Below are positions 63,582-64,000 of a DNA stretch of 64,000 nucleotides, piece after piece. The position numbers and the translations under genes are program-made. Each line of letters starts with the position of its first letter. Positions within the stretch are counted from its first letter, which is position 1. Below the pieces are notes generated by a model. That model made no database searches and had not been told where the DNA came from. It was given only the letters and a program-made list of their open reading frames with translations. The DNA is from Paenibacillus sp. FSL R5-0623. GTDB taxonomy: Bacteria; Bacillota; Bacilli; Paenibacillales; Paenibacillaceae. The stretch lies in assembly GCF_037974265.1 (NCBI RefSeq), contig NZ_CP150233.1:6200001-6264000 (forward strand), given 5' to 3'.

Positions 63582-64000
63582 CTACTCCTTTCCCTTATCC
63601 ACGTTTGTCGGGATATGAATCACTATTTTGGTTCCTTGATTTTCTCCGGATTCAATCTCTATTCTTCCTTCTAACAGTTCAACCCGTTCTCTCATCCCAA
63701 TCAGACCGAAGTGGGTATGATCCTTGCTTTTCTTCGCAAGAAGCTCCGGTTTGAACCCAAGCCCATTGTCCTGAACGACAATTTTGACGAGCTGAGCCTG
63801 GTATGTAATTTCCACTACAACATATGTGGGATAAGCATGCTTTGCAGCATTCGACAGACCTTCCTGCACAAGGCGGTAGATTGCAGCCTCCATGGCTGAA
63901 GATAAACGATGTTCCTTACCTCTTGTTTCAAAAAGCGACCGGATTTTCGTTTTTACCTCAAAATCCTGCACGTACTTCCGAAGCGTTGGAATCAGTCCCA
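63582..64000 (-). CDS. degS: Sensor kinase DegS, C-terminal part (partial)
   Basis: The gene continues past the right edge; about 140 codons are visible. From the edge the frame reads GLIPTLRKYVQDFEVKTK, then the HATPase_c domain: N-box IYRLVQEGLSNAAKHAYPT, G1 VQDNGLGFKPE, and HFGLIGMRERVELLEGRIEIES (G2 region), ending at the C-terminus VIHIPTNVDKGKE. Cytosolic kinase that phosphorylates DegU, and the two are adjacent. The HisKA_3 phospho-His region is outside the window. Confidence 0.93.
   Translation of the reverse strand, partial: GLIPTLRKYVQDFEVKTKIRSLFETRGKEHRLSSAMEAAIYRLVQEGLSNAAKHAYPTYVVVEITYQAQLVKIVVQDNGLGFKPELLAKKSKDHTHFGLIGMRERVELLEGRIEIESGENQGTKIVIHIPTNVDKGKE

Overview
The window is chromosomal DNA of a low-to-mid GC Firmicute, most likely a Paenibacillus. 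The gene order, Gram-positive ribosome binding sites (AAGGAGG type), sigma-D type flagellar promoters, a Spo0E-like phosphatase and several Paenibacillus-type intergenic repeats all point there. No rRNA, tRNA, CRISPR array, transposase or prophage gene was seen.

The backbone is the conserved Bacillales block known from Bacillus subtilis as uvrA-uvrB ... minJ-ctpB-ftsX-ftsE ... yvjA-prfB-secA-hpf ... fliT-fliS-fliD-flaG-hag-csrA-fliW-yviE-flgL-flgK-flgN-flgM-yvyF-comFC-comFA ... degU-degS. Almost all of it lies on the minus strand. Layout: start of a secreted HtrA/S1C-type protease (1-241); a small membrane protein; uvrA and uvrB separated by about 800 bp of repeats; a motP/motS stator pair (+); an ABC-2 exporter (minus) divergent from a NarL-type two-component system (+), resembling the linearmycin-type LnrLMN/LnrJK arrangement; a MinJ-like PDZ protein, the CtpB-type protease, an M23 murein hydrolase activator and FtsX/FtsE (cell envelope and division); a VanW protein (+) and an MFS exporter; a yhbD-bactofilin-bactofilin operon; an esterase (+); an arginine biosynthesis cluster argC-J-B-D-F-G-H; a cardiolipin synthase (+); YvjA, RF2 with its programmed frameshift, SecA, HPF and a cold shock protein; the late flagellar genes (46-56 kb); comFC and a frame-disrupted comFA; a small-peptide signalling cassette; and degU with the end of degS.

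The flagellar section looks fully wired: sigma-D type promoters precede flaG and hag, a weaker one precedes flgM, and the hag leader carries a textbook CsrA hairpin close to the genes for CsrA and its antagonist FliW. The arg cluster has a strong promoter with an ArgR/AhrC-like palindrome over the -10.

The most interesting accessory unit is at 59.5-61.8 kb, inserted between degU and comFA. A TPR/HTH regulator of the RRNPP type (AloR/AimR-like) overlaps by 4 nt (ATGA) an unannotated 48-codon gene for an exported propeptide ending NSHGQGGW. It is followed by a Spo0E-like phosphatase and a small secreted protein. The regulator's promoter has a 19-bp near-perfect palindrome filling the whole -35/-10 spacer. 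This looks like a peptide quorum-sensing circuit next to competence, degradative-enzyme and sporulation control genes. Other notable items are a family of long-hairpin intergenic repeats with compensatory changes (three copies inside the arg cluster), a 206-bp element with terminal inverted repeats, a 71-bp tandem repeat, a 2-nt indel in a CG run that splits comFA, and a probable AUU start codon for fliW.
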